Origin: Caballeronia jiangsuensis
Lineage (GTDB): Bacteria > Pseudomonadota > Gammaproteobacteria > Burkholderiales > Burkholderiaceae
Assembly: GCA_000648925.1 (NCBI GenBank)
Contig: JFHF01000005.1
Span: 124,001 to 188,000, forward strand
Reading direction: 5' to 3'
DNA: 64,000 nucleotides
The notes below the pieces were generated by a model. It worked only from the letters and a program-made list of their open reading frames with translations, made no database searches and was not told where the DNA came from. The stretch's first letter is position 1. Each line of letters opens with the position of its first letter. This document shows, in pieces, positions 50,560 through 61,173 of this stretch. Position numbers and translations under genes: made by a program.

Positions 50560-51279
50560 TCAGTACGGCAGCAAGCGAGACAGCGCGGCGCTCGCCAAGG
50601 CGCCGATGTGCGTGAGGAAGTCCGTCGCCATCCCGTCGTGGAAGCGTCGCGGATCGGGCGAGCCCATCACGAGCAGACCGAAGCTCGGTGCATCCGGTCC
50701 GGCTTGCGGATCGCGCAGCGCGATCAGCGACACGGATTCGATCTTGCGGTCGGTGTCGGGCGGGCCGTCGCTCGGCGGGACCGTCGCCGATGCCGAGTTC
50801 GCCGCGCCAAGCCACTGCGCCGCCGCGAATCCCGTGTTCGCGCCGCAGTACGGCGCGGCGAGACTGCTCGTGAAAATGCGCACTTCCTCGCCGACCTGAC
50901 GCGCGAAATCCGCCTGCCGATACGCTTCGTCGATATCCCACACGCGCAGCGCGGCGTGCGGCACGTCGAAGACTTCGCACAGGCCCTTGCTGATCGTCGC
51001 GGGCAACGCGTACGGATCGCGCTGGGAAATCACGCGCACGGTCCAGCGGTTGAACTTGGTCGAGATGCTGTCGTTCTCGTGGCCGTAGCGCAGCAGTTCG
51101 GCGAGACGCCGTTCGAGTTGCTTGTTCTTGTCGCGCAGCATTTCCATCTGGCGTTCCTGAAGCGACACGGCGGCTTTGCCGTGCGGATTCGAAAGCCGGA
51201 TGGTGCCGAGCAGTTCCGCGTGCTCGGCGAAGAAATCGGGGTTGTCGAGCAGGTAGTCGGCGACTTCGCGTGGATTCAT
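50560..51279 (-). CDS. DUF484 family protein
   Basis: A 239-aa cytoplasmic protein with a DUF484 N-terminus (VADYLLDNPDFFAEHAELLGTIRLSNPHG, then VSLQERQMEMLRDKNKQLERRLAELL, a coiled coil) and a GAF-like C-terminal domain ending in FGLLVMGSPDPRRFHDGMATDFL. Its function is unknown; it nearly always sits between dapF and xerC. Spacing is 15 bp to dapF and 2 bp to xerC. Confidence 0.93.
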   Translation of the reverse strand: MNPREVADYLLDNPDFFAEHAELLGTIRLSNPHGKAAVSLQERQMEMLRDKNKQLERRLAELLRYGHENDSISTKFNRWTVRVISQRDPYALPATISKGLCEVFDVPHAALRVWDIDEAYRQADFARQVGEEVRIFTSSLAAPYCGANTGFAAAQWLGAANSASATVPPSDGPPDTDRKIESVSLIALRDPQAGPDAPSFGLLVMGSPDPRRFHDGMATDFLTHIGALASAALSRLLPY

Positions 51280-51294
51280 GGTGACGTGTGTGCG

Positions 51295-52167
51295 TTAGAC
51301 GATGCGATCGAGCTCGATTTCGCCCTCGAAAACGGTCGCTGCGGGGCCTGCCATGAAGAGCGCGGCGGATTCGTCGCGCGCGCCGTTCCAGCTTATCGTG
51401 AGCGTGCCGCCATGCGTTTCGACGCGCACCGGCGTGTCGAGCGCGCCGCGGCGGATGCCGGCGGCCACGGCGGCGCACGCGCCCGTGCCGCACGCGAGCG
51501 TTTCGCCCGCGCCGCGTTCGTAGACGCGCAGCTTCACCGAATGGCGATCGACGATCTGCATGAAGCCCGCGTTGACGCGCTTCGGAAAGCGCGCGTGACG
51601 TTCGACGAGCGGGCCTTCGATCAGCACCGGATACGCCTCGACATCGTCGACGATCTGCACCGCGTGCGGATTGCCCATCGATACGACGGAGATCAGGCGC
51701 GTTGCACCGTTCACGTCGAGCGGCCAGAGGGTGTCGTTGCCTTCCTTGCGGCCTTCGAGCCCTTGCGCGTCGAACGGCACGCGAGGCGGATCGAAAACCG
51801 GCGTGCTCATGTCGACGACGACTTCGCCGTTTTCCTGCATCGTCAGCGTGATGATGCCGTTCTGCACCTGCACGCGCACGGTGGACGCGTCGGTCAGCCG
51901 GCGATCGCGCACGAACTTCACGAAGCAGCGCGCGCCGTTGCCGCAATGCTCGACCTCGCCGCCATCGCAATTGAAGATGCGGTATTTGAAATCGACGCCG
52001 TCGATCGTCGGCTTTTCGACGAGCAGCAACTGATCCGCGCCCACGCCGAAATGGCGGTTCGCGAGCGCGCGCACTTGATGCGCGGTCAGATCGAGCGCCT
52101 GCGTGTAGCCGTCGAGCACGACAAAGTCGTTACCCGCGCCTTGCATCTTGGTGAATTTCAGTTTCAT
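51295..52167 (-). CDS. dapF: Diaminopimelate epimerase
   Basis: A 290-aa cofactor-free epimerase that turns LL- into meso-diaminopimelate for lysine and peptidoglycan. The two catalytic cysteines are in the conserved blocks [13 protein letters not shown] and [24 protein letters not shown] forms the N-terminus. ATG 52167 is the family start ([10 protein letters not shown]). It is the second gene of the leftward operon, 50 bp after lpxL. Confidence 0.96.
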   Translation of the reverse strand: MKLKFTKMQGAGNDFVVLDGYTQALDLTAHQVRALANRHFGVGADQLLLVEKPTIDGVDFKYRIFNCDGGEVEHCGNGARCFVKFVRDRRLTDASTVRVQVQNGIITLTMQENGEVVVDMSTPVFDPPRVPFDAQGLEGRKEGNDTLWPLDVNGATRLISVVSMGNPHAVQIVDDVEAYPVLIEGPLVERHARFPKRVNAGFMQIVDRHSVKLRVYERGAGETLACGTGACAAVAAGIRRGALDTPVRVETHGGTLTISWNGARDESAALFMAGPAATVFEGEIELDRIV

Positions 52168-52217
52168 CGCGCTATTGTATGTGACCCGCAAGTGCGGCGT
52201 TTCGCGCCGCGCACGCT

Positions 52218-53102
52218 TCAGTAAAAGCCCGGCTCGCCCGGCGGCCGCGTCTTGAAGCGCTTGTGCACCCAGTAATACTGTTCGGGCATGTGCGGAATCT
52301 GCTCTTCCAGGAACGCATTCATGCGGCGCGCGTCGGCTTCGTCGTCGCCGGTCGGGTAGTTGTCCCACGGCTCGAAGATCTTCAGCCGATAACCTTTGTA
52401 GTCCGGCAGCACCTCGCCGATGAACGGCACGACCTGCGCCTTGCCCGTCTTGGCGAGCCGGCCGACAGCAGTCAGCGTGCAGGTCGGGACGCCGAAGAAC
52501 GGCACGAACGTGGAGTTGCGCATGCCGTAGTCCATGTCCGCGCCGAGCATCACCGGTTTGCGGTCGCGCAGCCAGCGCAGCACGATGCGCGCGCTGTCGG
52601 CGCGGCTCGCCATGTCGGCGCCGAAGCGGGCGCGCTGCGTCTTCGCGAGTTCCTCGATCTGCGGATTCGAAAACGGCTGATAGAGCGATCCGCATCGCCG
52701 ATGCAGCGAATAGTTCAGAAAGATCGACCCCGCTTCGATGCCGACGAAATGCAGGCCGAGAAAGAGCGTGGGCGGCAGATCGGGATCGGTGAGATCGACG
52801 GCGCTATCTACCTGAATCAGCTTTTCGAGCTTTTTCGCCGAGCCGAACCACTGCACGCTGCGCTCGACATAACTGCGGATCGCGTGCCGGAAATGCTTCT
52901 GCGCGATGTCCTCGCGCTTTTCGTCGGACCACGCCGGAAAGCACAGCTTCAGGTTCGTGTGGACGATGCGCTTGCGCCGGCTCGGAATCTGATAAAGCAG
53001 CCAGCCGAGGCCGTCGCCGAAACGCGCGGTGATGCCGTAGGGGATGAGCGCCAGAAACTTGAGAAAGCCGATGGCGAGCGCCACGCCGATACGCCCTAGC
53101 AT
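52218..53102 (-). CDS. lpxL: Lipid A biosynthesis acyltransferase (LpxL/HtrB family)
   Basis: A 294-aa inner-membrane acyltransferase that adds a secondary acyl chain to Kdo2-lipid A. One N-terminal membrane segment ([20 protein letters not shown]) is followed by the HX4(D/E) catalytic motif in [12 protein letters not shown] and by [20 protein letters not shown] and [18 protein letters not shown]. It heads the leftward gene series and is divergent from metK; the 276-bp gap is mostly the metK leader. Confidence 0.93.
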   Translation of the reverse strand: MLGRIGVALAIGFLKFLALIPYGITARFGDGLGWLLYQIPSRRKRIVHTNLKLCFPAWSDEKREDIAQKHFRHAIRSYVERSVQWFGSAKKLEKLIQVDSAVDLTDPDLPPTLFLGLHFVGIEAGSIFLNYSLHRRCGSLYQPFSNPQIEELAKTQRARFGADMASRADSARIVLRWLRDRKPVMLGADMDYGMRNSTFVPFFGVPTCTLTAVGRLAKTGKAQVVPFIGEVLPDYKGYRLKIFEPWDNYPTGDDEADARRMNAFLEEQIPHMPEQYYWVHKRFKTRPPGEPGFY

Positions 53103-53204
53103 GAGCGGCTCCAGCGAGCGGACGGACGGCCGCGACGTGCGGATGGTTGATGCGTGGCGGGTAGCGACAAAAGCGTTCGGCTCTGTGAAAACAAGGGAAA
53201 CCGG

Positions 53205-53210
53205 TATAAT
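53205..53210 (+). promoter_or_regulatory. -10 box of the metK promoter
   Basis: A perfect TATAAT lies 168 bp upstream of the metK start codon. No good -35 box is seen at 16-18 bp, so an activator or upstream AT-rich contact may be needed. Transcription from here would give a leader of about 160 nt. Confidence 0.6.
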
Positions 53211-53252
53211 AGAACCTTCGCCGAGTTAATGGACAACTTGCGGGGCGAAGCG

Positions 53253-53378
53253 GGCTGGAGACTTCTGAACTTCCGGAAGTCGCCGGCCTGGAAAGACATC
53301 CGCTAAAGCGTCGCCGCTTCAGACTCCAAACGAAGACGGCTACGTGAATATCAACCGTACTCAAATGGAGTCTGAAGC

Positions 53379-53379
<1 letters not shown>
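53253..53379 (+). promoter_or_regulatory. Structured metK leader that can sequester the ribosome binding site (candidate riboswitch)
   Basis: Three elements are visible. First, GGCTGG-A-GACTTC (53253-53265) pairs with GAAGTC-G-CCGGCC (53276-53288) in a 12-pair hairpin with one mismatch and one G-U. Second, AAGCG (53306-53310) can pair with CGCTT (53315-53319) across TCGC. Third, CGCTTCAGACTCCA (53315-53328) is perfectly complementary to TGGAGTCTGAAGCG (53366-53379), which contains the Shine-Dalgarno GGAG (53367-53370) and the first base of the GTG start; its 37-nt loop holds a nested ACGG/CCGT stem. The second and third structures exclude each other. This is the layout of a translational off-switch on the SAM synthetase gene. 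I match it to no SAM riboswitch class I know. Confidence 0.65.
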
Positions 53380-54566
<1,187 letters not shown>

Positions 54567-54593
54567 CGCCATCCGCTGAACGGGCGGGACAAG

Positions 54594-54626
54594 AACCGGC
54601 GAGCATTGCGCTCGCCGGTTTTTTTT
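54594..54626 (+). terminator. Rho-independent terminator of metK
   Basis: AACCGGCGAGC-ATTGC-GCTCGCCGGTT followed by six more T residues, 28 bp after the metK stop codon. Confidence 0.92.
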
Positions 54627-54690
54627 GCGCTTTCGCGGCGCGATTTTTGCGTGATCCTCGGGCAATATCACCGCCGCCGATGGAACCGCC

Positions 54691-55806
54691 ATGCCGTACG
54701 ACACGCTTCTTTCACCTGTCTCCATCGGCAATCTTCAACTGCCGAATCGCGTCGTGATGGCGCCGCTCACACGCAATCGCGCGTCGCAGCCCGGCGACGT
54801 GCCGTCCGAAATGAACGCGCACTATTACGCGCAGCGCGCGAGTGCGGGACTCATCGTCACCGAGGCGACGCAGGTTTCGCGGCAAGGTCAGGGTTATTTC
54901 GCGACGCCGGGCATCTATTCGGATGCGCAGGAAGCCGGATGGAAGTCCGTCGTGGGCGCGGTTCACGCGCGGCACGGACGCATCGCGTCGCAGTTCTGGC
55001 ATGTGGGGCGCGTGTCGCATCGATCGCTTCAGGAAGGCGGCGCACCGCCTGTCGCGCCGTCCGCAATCCGCGCGCGCAATACGCAGGTGTTCGTGAAAAA
55101 CGATGACGGCTCATACGCGATGACCGACGCCGACGACCCGCGCGCGCTCGAAACCGACGAGCTACCGGGCATCGTGCTCCAGTTCGTCGATGCCGCGCAT
55201 CGTGCGCAACGTGCCGGTTTCGACATGATCGAGGTGCACGCGGCCAATGGCTATCTGCTGCATCAGTTCATGGCGACGGGCACCAACCGGCGCACGGACG
55301 ACTACGGCGGCGGCATCGAAAATCGCGCGCGGCTGGTCGTAGATGTGCTGGAGGCCGTGGCCGGCGTGATGGGCGCGAATCGCGTGGGCATTCGCATTTC
55401 GCCGAACTTCACGGGATTCGATCTGCAGGACGATGAAGGCGAGGCCTCATCGTTGTATCTGGCGCAGGAGTTGAAGCGCATCGGCATCGCGTACCTGCAT
55501 CTGGCGGAAGGCGACTGGACCGGCGGCGCGCCGCTTTCGGAAGACTATCGCCGCGCGCTGCGCAAGGCGTATGACGGCGCGATCATCGTGTGCGGCGAAT
55601 ACACGGCGGAGGAAGCGAACGCGCGCATCGAACGAGGCGATGCCGATGCCGTGGCTTTCGGTCGCGCGTATATCGCCAATCCGGATCTGGTCGAGCGCTT
55701 CGCCGCAAACGCGCCGCTCAACACGCCCGACGAGGCGACCTTCTACGGCGGTGGAGAAAAAGGCTACACCGACTATCCGTCACTCGACGACGCCAAATCT
55801 GGTTGA
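54691..55806 (+). CDS. Alkene reductase, NemA-type old yellow enzyme
   Basis: A 371-aa FMN enzyme of the classical branch (N-ethylmaleimide, nitrate ester or enone reduction with NAD(P)H). It shows NRVVMAPLTRNRA, QFWHVGRVSH, the substrate-binding pair in EVHAANGYLLHQFM (His and Asn), RTDDYGGGIENRARL and AFGRAYIANPDLVERF. It differs from the YqjM-type protein at 11534 in both the His-Asn pair and the N-terminus. RBS is weak. It stands alone after the metK terminator. Confidence 0.93.
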   Translation: MPYDTLLSPVSIGNLQLPNRVVMAPLTRNRASQPGDVPSEMNAHYYAQRASAGLIVTEATQVSRQGQGYFATPGIYSDAQEAGWKSVVGAVHARHGRIASQFWHVGRVSHRSLQEGGAPPVAPSAIRARNTQVFVKNDDGSYAMTDADDPRALETDELPGIVLQFVDAAHRAQRAGFDMIEVHAANGYLLHQFMATGTNRRTDDYGGGIENRARLVVDVLEAVAGVMGANRVGIRISPNFTGFDLQDDEGEASSLYLAQELKRIGIAYLHLAEGDWTGGAPLSEDYRRALRKAYDGAIIVCGEYTAEEANARIERGDADAVAFGRAYIANPDLVERFAANAPLNTPDEATFYGGGEKGYTDYPSLDDAKSG

Positions 55807-55811
55807 GCGCT

Positions 55812-56162
55812 TCAGCGCGCAGCGAACGCGTACCAGCCGGCGCTGCTCGCCGACACGCGACGCGGACGGCGGCTCGTCAGCGCCGCGGCCTTCGGTTTGG
55901 GCGATGGGGCGCGCAACTGCACCGGACGGCGCAGCAACGCACGCAATGACACCCGGCGCGATGCCGCACGCACGCGCAAATTGAAGAAGAAACCACGGAA
56001 CCACGACCGGATGCCGTCGACCGGATGCACGTTTTTCAATTGCTCGGCAAGCACCTGCGTGCGTGCGGAGTGATGGCGCAACGCGCGGATCATGCCGCGG
56101 CGGGCAGGGCGCGCCGCTCGCGAGGCAACGCGAGTCAGGCCAATAGCGATTCGGTGGTTCAT
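55812..56162 (-). CDS. Possible hypothetical protein, strongly basic
   Basis: A 116-aa frame beginning MNHRIAIGLTRVASRAARPA, very rich in Arg and Ala, with a possible helix at WFRGFFFNLRVRAASRRVSLRALL. No RBS is visible and I recognise no family. High-GC DNA often gives such basic frames by chance, so this may not be a gene. It would be convergent with the NemA-type gene, whose stop lies 5 bp away. Confidence 0.3.
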   Translation of the reverse strand: MNHRIAIGLTRVASRAARPARRGMIRALRHHSARTQVLAEQLKNVHPVDGIRSWFRGFFFNLRVRAASRRVSLRALLRRPVQLRAPSPKPKAAALTSRRPRRVSASSAGWYAFAAR

Positions 56163-56291
56163 GTCAGCGGAAGGTCGGTTGCGTGGAAGCAAACTCGACG
56201 ATAGTCGTCTCAAAATTAGCGTTCAAGGCTTCGATTCAACGGCGTTTGCTTAGTTGCACCGAAATGACGCGCCCAATGTACAAGACCTTTA

Positions 56292-56303
56292 TTACCCGGG
56301 TAA
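56292..56303. promoter_or_regulatory. Perfect 12-bp palindrome TTACCCGGGTAA
   Basis: The palindrome lies in the 313-bp non-coding gap 56163-56475, about 170 bp upstream of the PhyH-type gene. It could be an operator. Nothing else in the gap is assignable apart from the RBS GGAGG at 56459. Confidence 0.3.
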
Positions 56304-56475
56304 GTCCGCGTTTTCCCTGCCGTTTTATGAAGCGTTTGCTGATAAAAATCAGCCGATGCATTGCCGCACGGGCCTTCCCGCGCTGCCGGATTTACAATCG
56401 TCGTATTCGCCCCAATTCTAGGTATAGCGTCGACGGCATGAATAAAATCGAAAGCCGTTGGAGGCAAGAACTGAA

Positions 56476-57252
56476 ATGTCAGATCAAAACGCATTGAAAT
56501 CGAAAAAGGAACAAGTGCGCGAGTTGCGCGAAAAAGGCTACGTGATCGTGAAGGGGCTCGTCACGAAAGAACGTTGCGACGCGATGCGCGAGGTTGCGCG
56601 TCAGCAGCTCGCCGAAGCTGCCGCGCCGCTGGAGTTCGAGGCCGATCTGAAATATCCCGGTGCACCCGATTCGAAGGATGCGCCGGGCGGCCATACGGTG
56701 CGCCGTCTTCTGGACGCGTATGTGCGGCATCCGCTCTTCGCGGAATTCGCGACATCGCCCGACGTGCGCGGATGGATGGAGTTGTACTTCGGCGAGACGC
56801 CGTATCTGTCGCGCGCGCATCACAACTGCATGATGACGAAGCATCCGGCGTACGGCAGTCTGACCGGCTGGCATCGCGACGTGCGCTACTGGGCGTTCGA
56901 GCGCGACGATCTCGTTTCGGCCTGGGTCGCGCTCGGCGACGAAACGGTGGATAACGGCGCGCTGTGGTTCGTGCCGACTTCGCACAAGCTGCCGTTCACG
57001 TCCGATCGTTTCGACGAAGCCAAGTTCTTCCGCTCCGATCTGCCCGAGAACGCCGCGCTGATCCGCACGGCGGTGTCGCCCGAACTGGAACCGGGCGATG
57101 TCGTCTTCTTCCACTGCAACACGCTGCACTCGGCGGGCAAGAACCTGACCGATCAGGTGAAGTTCTCGCTCGTGTTCACGTATCGCGGCGCGAGCAACGT
57201 GGCGCTGCCCGGCACGCGCTCGGCATCGAAACCGGAAGTGCCGCTGGTCTGA
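56476..57252 (+). CDS. Phytanoyl-CoA dioxygenase (PhyH) family protein
   Basis: A 258-aa Fe(II)/2-oxoglutarate-dependent oxygenase that should hydroxylate a small molecule. The metal triad is His133 and Asp135 in GWHRDVRYW and His218 in NTLHSAGKN; Arg237 in FTYRGAS fits the 2-oxoglutarate contact. ATG 56476 is chosen; GGAGG is 12 nt upstream, slightly far, and a TTG six codons earlier overlaps that RBS. The family includes ectoine hydroxylase and many enzymes of unknown substrate. No biosynthetic genes surround it. Confidence 0.88.
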   Translation: MSDQNALKSKKEQVRELREKGYVIVKGLVTKERCDAMREVARQQLAEAAAPLEFEADLKYPGAPDSKDAPGGHTVRRLLDAYVRHPLFAEFATSPDVRGWMELYFGETPYLSRAHHNCMMTKHPAYGSLTGWHRDVRYWAFERDDLVSAWVALGDETVDNGALWFVPTSHKLPFTSDRFDEAKFFRSDLPENAALIRTAVSPELEPGDVVFFHCNTLHSAGKNLTDQVKFSLVFTYRGASNVALPGTRSASKPEVPLV

Positions 57253-57255
57253 AGG

Positions 57256-57459
57256 TCAGCGCTTCGAAGGAATCGCGAGGCCGATCAGCCCCGCGAGCGA
57301 CGCGACGATCCCGCCCGCGATCAGCCAGATGGTCTTGTTCGTGGGCGAGCCGGTGAAGAAGCGTGCGACGTCGTTGGAGAGCGAATGAAACGACTGGCCG
57401 CCGAAATACAGCAGCACGACGCCGCCGACAAGCAGCGCAACGGAAATCGCTCGGGTCAT
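57256..57459 (-). CDS. DUF3185 small membrane protein
   Basis: A 67-aa protein with two membrane helices (ISVALLVGGVVLLYFGGQSF and IWLIAGGIVASLAGLIGLAI) and between them DVARFFTGSPTNK, the DUF3185 motif. Function is unknown. Its stop lies 3 bp from the stop of the convergent PhyH-type gene. Confidence 0.88.
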   Translation of the reverse strand: MTRAISVALLVGGVVLLYFGGQSFHSLSNDVARFFTGSPTNKTIWLIAGGIVASLAGLIGLAIPSKR

Positions 57460-57523
57460 ATCGTGTTCTCGTAACTTGGAGGCGCGTCAGGTTAGCGGGT
57501 CTGCGCGGGCGCGTCCACTGCGC

Positions 57524-58321
57524 TCAGGCGGCTTGCGCTTCCTCGCGCGTGTAGGGCTGGATCTTGCGCAGCAGATCGGCCATCACGTACTGATGATCGC
57601 TCCTGTTCGTCCACGCGCCGAGGTTGTACTTGACGCCGGTATCCGTGTAATCGGTGACCGCGACCCACGGCGCCGACGGCCCGTCCTGCACGATGCGCGA
57701 ATCTTCGCTCATCAGGCTGCGCAATTCCGCGAGCACGTGCTCGACCTTCAGCCCATGCTGCGCCTGAAAATTGATGACGACGCGACGGCGATCGTTCGCG
57801 CTGTAGTTCGTGATCGCATTCGCCCAGATGAGGCTGTTCGGCACGAACATGACGATGCCGTCGGCTTTCGTGAGGCGCGTCGTGAAGAGTCCGATCTCGT
57901 TGACCGTGCCCGCCGTCGTGCCGACGCCTTCGATGTAATCGCCCACGCGGAACGGCCGCAGCAGCAGGAGCATCAGACCGGCCGCGATATTCTGCAGCGT
58001 GCCTTGCAGCGCGAGGCCGATGGCGAGGCCGGCGGCGCCGAGCACGGTCAGGATGCTGGCCGCGGCGATGCCGAACTTGCCGAGCGCCGCGACGATGGCG
58101 ACGACGCGAATCGCCCACATCGCCAGGCTGGCCAGCACCGGCGTGAGCGTGGCGTCGACATTGGTGCGGGCGAGCGCGCGGCGCATGGCGTTCGCGACCG
58201 TGTTCGAGATCCACCATCCCACCGCGAGAATCAGCAGCGCCAACAAGATGTCGATGCCGTAAGTCACGGCGATGGCGGTGAAGGAATCGTAGGCGGGGCG
58301 CAGTCGGTCGATCGAATCCAT
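57524..58321 (-). CDS. mscS: Small-conductance mechanosensitive channel, MscS family
   Basis: A 265-aa channel that opens under membrane tension to release solutes on osmotic downshock. Three N-terminal helices are followed by the pore helix TM3 (AAGLAIGLALQGTLQNIAAGLMLLLLRPFRVGDYI, glycine/alanine ridge) and the cytoplasmic beta domain (GTVNEIGLFTTRLTKADG, VPNSLIWANAITNYS). Length is close to E. coli MscS (286 aa). The gene is single, divergent from the aldo-keto reductase gene. Confidence 0.95.
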   Translation of the reverse strand: MDSIDRLRPAYDSFTAIAVTYGIDILLALLILAVGWWISNTVANAMRRALARTNVDATLTPVLASLAMWAIRVVAIVAALGKFGIAAASILTVLGAAGLAIGLALQGTLQNIAAGLMLLLLRPFRVGDYIEGVGTTAGTVNEIGLFTTRLTKADGIVMFVPNSLIWANAITNYSANDRRRVVINFQAQHGLKVEHVLAELRSLMSEDSRIVQDGPSAPWVAVTDYTDTGVKYNLGAWTNRSDHQYVMADLLRKIQPYTREEAQAA

Positions 58322-58543
58322 GGGTCATGCTCCTTGCAAAAGAATCTGCATTGGTCCGGATTCGCGTTGGATCGTTCCCCTTACTGACCATCCGGCCGAT
58401 GCCAAATTGGGAGGCCACGGCGCGTGTCGTGCGCGCTCAGCCCCGATTGGCTTACCATTGACGCCCTTGGCAGGGCGCGGGCGAGTGCTCGTTTCCTGTC
58501 GGTCGCCGTCCGATCAATTAGCAATCCGCAGAGGAAATCCGTC

Positions 58544-59587
58544 ATGGCCTACGAAGCAGCGTCCGAGCGATATACGCAGATGCAATACCGCACCTGTGGC
58601 AGGAGCGGTTTGAAGTTGCCCGCGTTGTCGCTCGGTTTGTGGCATAACTTCGGCGATACCACGCCGATCTCCACGCAACGCGACATCCTTCGCGCCGCGT
58701 TCGATCTCGGCGTCACCCATTTCGATCTCGCGAACAACTACGGCCCGCCGTACGGCAGCGCCGAGGCGAACTTCGGGCGCATTTTCAAGGACGACTTCCG
58801 GCCGTATCGCGACGAACTGCTGATTTCGTCGAAAGCTGGCTGGGATATGTGGCCCGGTCCGTATGGTCAGGGCGGCGGCTCGCGCAAGTACGTGCTCGCG
58901 AGCCTCGACCAGAGCCTGAAGCGCATGGGCCTCGATTACGTCGATATTTTCTACTCGCACCGCTTCGACGCCGACACGCCGCTCGAAGAAACCGCCGGCG
59001 CGCTCGCGACCGCCGTGCATTCGGGCAAGGCGCTGTACGTCGGCATCTCGTCGTATTCGGCGGCGAAAACGCGTGAAATGGCCAAGCTGCTGGCCGAGCA
59101 CAAGGTGCCGCTCCTGATCCATCAGCCGTCGTACAACATGCTGAATCGGTGGATCGAGGAAGAACTGCTCGACACGCTCGACGATGTCGGCGCAGGCAGC
59201 ATCGCGTTTACGCCGCTCGCGCAGGGTCTTCTGACGAGCAAATACCTGAACGGCGTGCCGCAGGACGCGCGCGTGAACAAGCCGGGCGGCGGCTCGCTCA
59301 AGCAGGAGCATCTGAGCGACGCGAACCTCGCGCACGTGCGCAAGCTCAACGACCTCGCCCAGAAGCGCGGCCAGAGCCTCGCCCAGATGGCGCTCGCGTG
59401 GGCGCTGCGTGGCGGGCGCGTGACCTCGGTGCTGATCGGCGCGAGCCGGCCGGAACAGGTCGCGGAGAACGTCGGCGCGCTGAAGAACCTCGAGTTCACG
59501 AAGGAAGAGCTCGCGGAGATCGACCAGCACGCGCAGGAAGGCGGCATCAACCTGTGGGAAAAGCCGTCGACGGATCAACGCGTCTGA
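58544..59587 (+). CDS. Aldo/keto reductase, YghZ (glyceraldehyde 3-phosphate reductase) type
   Basis: A 347-aa NADPH-dependent reductase. The catalytic tetrad region is THFDLANNYGPPYGSAE (Asp, Tyr), ISSKAGWDMWPGPYG (Lys) and IFYSHRFD (His). The C-terminus IGASRPEQVAENVGAL binds NADP. E. coli YghZ reduces L-glyceraldehyde 3-phosphate and methylglyoxal. ATG 58544 has GAGGA at good distance; the upstream open frame is not supported. Confidence 0.93.
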   Translation: MAYEAASERYTQMQYRTCGRSGLKLPALSLGLWHNFGDTTPISTQRDILRAAFDLGVTHFDLANNYGPPYGSAEANFGRIFKDDFRPYRDELLISSKAGWDMWPGPYGQGGGSRKYVLASLDQSLKRMGLDYVDIFYSHRFDADTPLEETAGALATAVHSGKALYVGISSYSAAKTREMAKLLAEHKVPLLIHQPSYNMLNRWIEEELLDTLDDVGAGSIAFTPLAQGLLTSKYLNGVPQDARVNKPGGGSLKQEHLSDANLAHVRKLNDLAQKRGQSLAQMALAWALRGGRVTSVLIGASRPEQVAENVGALKNLEFTKEELAEIDQHAQEGGINLWEKPSTDQRV

Positions 59588-60069
59588 CGCGCCGAGCCTT
59601 TCGGCAGAAGGGTATTTCGGGATAGGACGACATCCGTTGCTATCATGCGGGCTCGGCGGCTTTTCGGCAGCGATTGCGATCGCCGCCGGTTCAGGCCGCC
59701 GTCCGTGCAGCCAGCCGAAAGCGCATTTCTTCAGCACGCACGTTCGCCCACGAGGCGCACGTGCGCGCCTTTGCCGCCGAAACGACGTTCGGACCGCGAA
59801 ACGACTATCGGGTTAAAATAGCCGATTGCGCCGGGCTGTCTGGTTTTTTTGCGCGATCTTCACGCATGGCGCGGCGTGAAACGCTGTCTTCGAATTTCGG
59901 GTTTCGGGTCAAATCGGCAACCTTCACCATTCGATCGTCTGTTCGGCAGCGCAGCGCCCTCGTAGCGCCCTTTATGTTCGACGCCGGCCCGGCGTGGCAT
60001 CGGCTGCAATCAGCCGCGAGCGTCAGAGCGTCACCGCTTTCGCACAGTTAGAGCACAGTTCAAGAAGCC
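59588..60069. other. Non-coding region upstream of fpr
   Basis: The 482-bp gap between two plus-strand genes has no supported gene. TAAAAT at 59814 is a possible -10 box without a matching -35. Direct GTTTCGGGTC-type and GCGTCACCGC-type words occur, but no large inverted repeat or terminator stands out. A long leader for fpr is possible. Confidence 0.4.
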
Positions 60070-60840
60070 ATGAGCAACCTTAATTCTCAAACCGTTCTGA
60101 GCGTCCATCACTGGACCGACACGCTTTTCAGTTTCACCTGCACCCGCGACAGCTCGTTCCGCTTTGAGAACGGCCAGTTCACGATGGTGGGTCTCGAAGT
60201 CGAGGGCAAGCCGCTTCTGCGCGCCTACAGCCTCGCGAGCGCGAACTACGAAGAGCATCTCGAATTTCTGAGCATCAAGGTTCCGGACGGCCCGCTTACC
60301 TCGCGCCTGCAACATTTGAAGGTCGGCGATTCGGTGCTTATCGGCAAGAAGCCGACGGGCACGCTCGTCGCCGACAACCTGCTGCCCGGCAAGACGCTGT
60401 GGCTCCTGTCGACCGGCACGGGCCTCGCGCCGTTCATGTCGATCATCAAGGATCCGGACGTCTACGACCGCTATGAAAAGATCGTGCTGACGCACACCTG
60501 CCGTTTCGTCGATGAACTCGCGTACAAGGATTTCATCACCGAGCACCTTCCGGCGCACGAGCATATCGGCGAAATCGTCTCCGAGAAGCTCGTGTATTAC
60601 CCGACGGTCACGCGCGAAGAATTCGCGAACCGCGGCCGCATCACCGATCTGATCGAGACGAAGAAGCTGTTCGCGGATCTCGCGCTCGAACCGTTCTCGA
60701 TCGAAAACGATCGCGTGATGCTCTGCGGCAGCCCGCACATGCTGCGCGACACCCGCGAGTTGCTCGACTCGATGGGCTTCCAGGAAGGCAGCAACAACCA
60801 TCCTGGCCACTATGTCGTGGAAAAGGCGTTCGTCGGCTGA
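60070..60840 (+). CDS. fpr: Ferredoxin-NADP reductase
   Basis: A 256-aa flavoenzyme of the bacterial subclass I FPR type. The FAD site is RAYSLASANYEEHLEF, the NADP site LLSTGTGLAPFMSII, and the C-terminal YVVEKAFVG is the typical bacterial ending. It moves electrons between NADPH and ferredoxin or flavodoxin and often takes part in the oxidative stress response. It has its own terminator. Confidence 0.95.
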   Translation: MSNLNSQTVLSVHHWTDTLFSFTCTRDSSFRFENGQFTMVGLEVEGKPLLRAYSLASANYEEHLEFLSIKVPDGPLTSRLQHLKVGDSVLIGKKPTGTLVADNLLPGKTLWLLSTGTGLAPFMSIIKDPDVYDRYEKIVLTHTCRFVDELAYKDFITEHLPAHEHIGEIVSEKLVYYPTVTREEFANRGRITDLIETKKLFADLALEPFSIENDRVMLCGSPHMLRDTRELLDSMGFQEGSNNHPGHYVVEKAFVG

Positions 60841-60867
60841 GTCGATACGACAGCACCTTCGCAAAAG

Positions 60868-60896
60868 ACCGGAGCCTCGCGCTCCGGTTTTTTTTC
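60868..60896 (+). terminator. Rho-independent terminator of fpr
   Basis: ACCGGAGC-CTCGC-GCTCCGGT followed by seven or more T residues, 28 bp after the stop codon. The following gap to 61173 is AT-rich, contains TATAAT at 61023 and one CCGTTTACGC word, and has no supported gene. Confidence 0.9.
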
Positions 60897-61173
60897 GCTC
60901 GCGCCAAATCCGCCTTGTTACAAATTGGCGGTCGCCAGTAAGTGTTTTTCCTACGCATTAGATGCAGCGAACTTGGTAAACGACATGAAGTTCGCCCGTC
61001 GAAGCCTTGCCGGACATGGATTTATAATATTTTTGAGATATGATCCGTTTACGCTGAGACGGCGCGCACGACCGTGTAGTCCGTCATCGATGTTACAGAG
61101 TGTAAATTCAGTTACGCCTCTCGTGAGTTGGCCGAGGACGTAGCTCCAGTTGCGCTCAACGCGAGGATAGTGA

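Noticed and set aside
49598..51970. Very long minus-strand open frame that contains xerC
   Set aside because: Only its last 319 codons are XerC. The upstream part is an out-of-frame shadow of the DUF484 and dapF genes, very rich in Arg and Ala.
53179..53378. The metK leader as a plain Rho-independent attenuator
   Set aside because: The strong stem ends in the start codon and no T run follows, so transcription termination is unlikely; sequestration of the ribosome binding site fits better.
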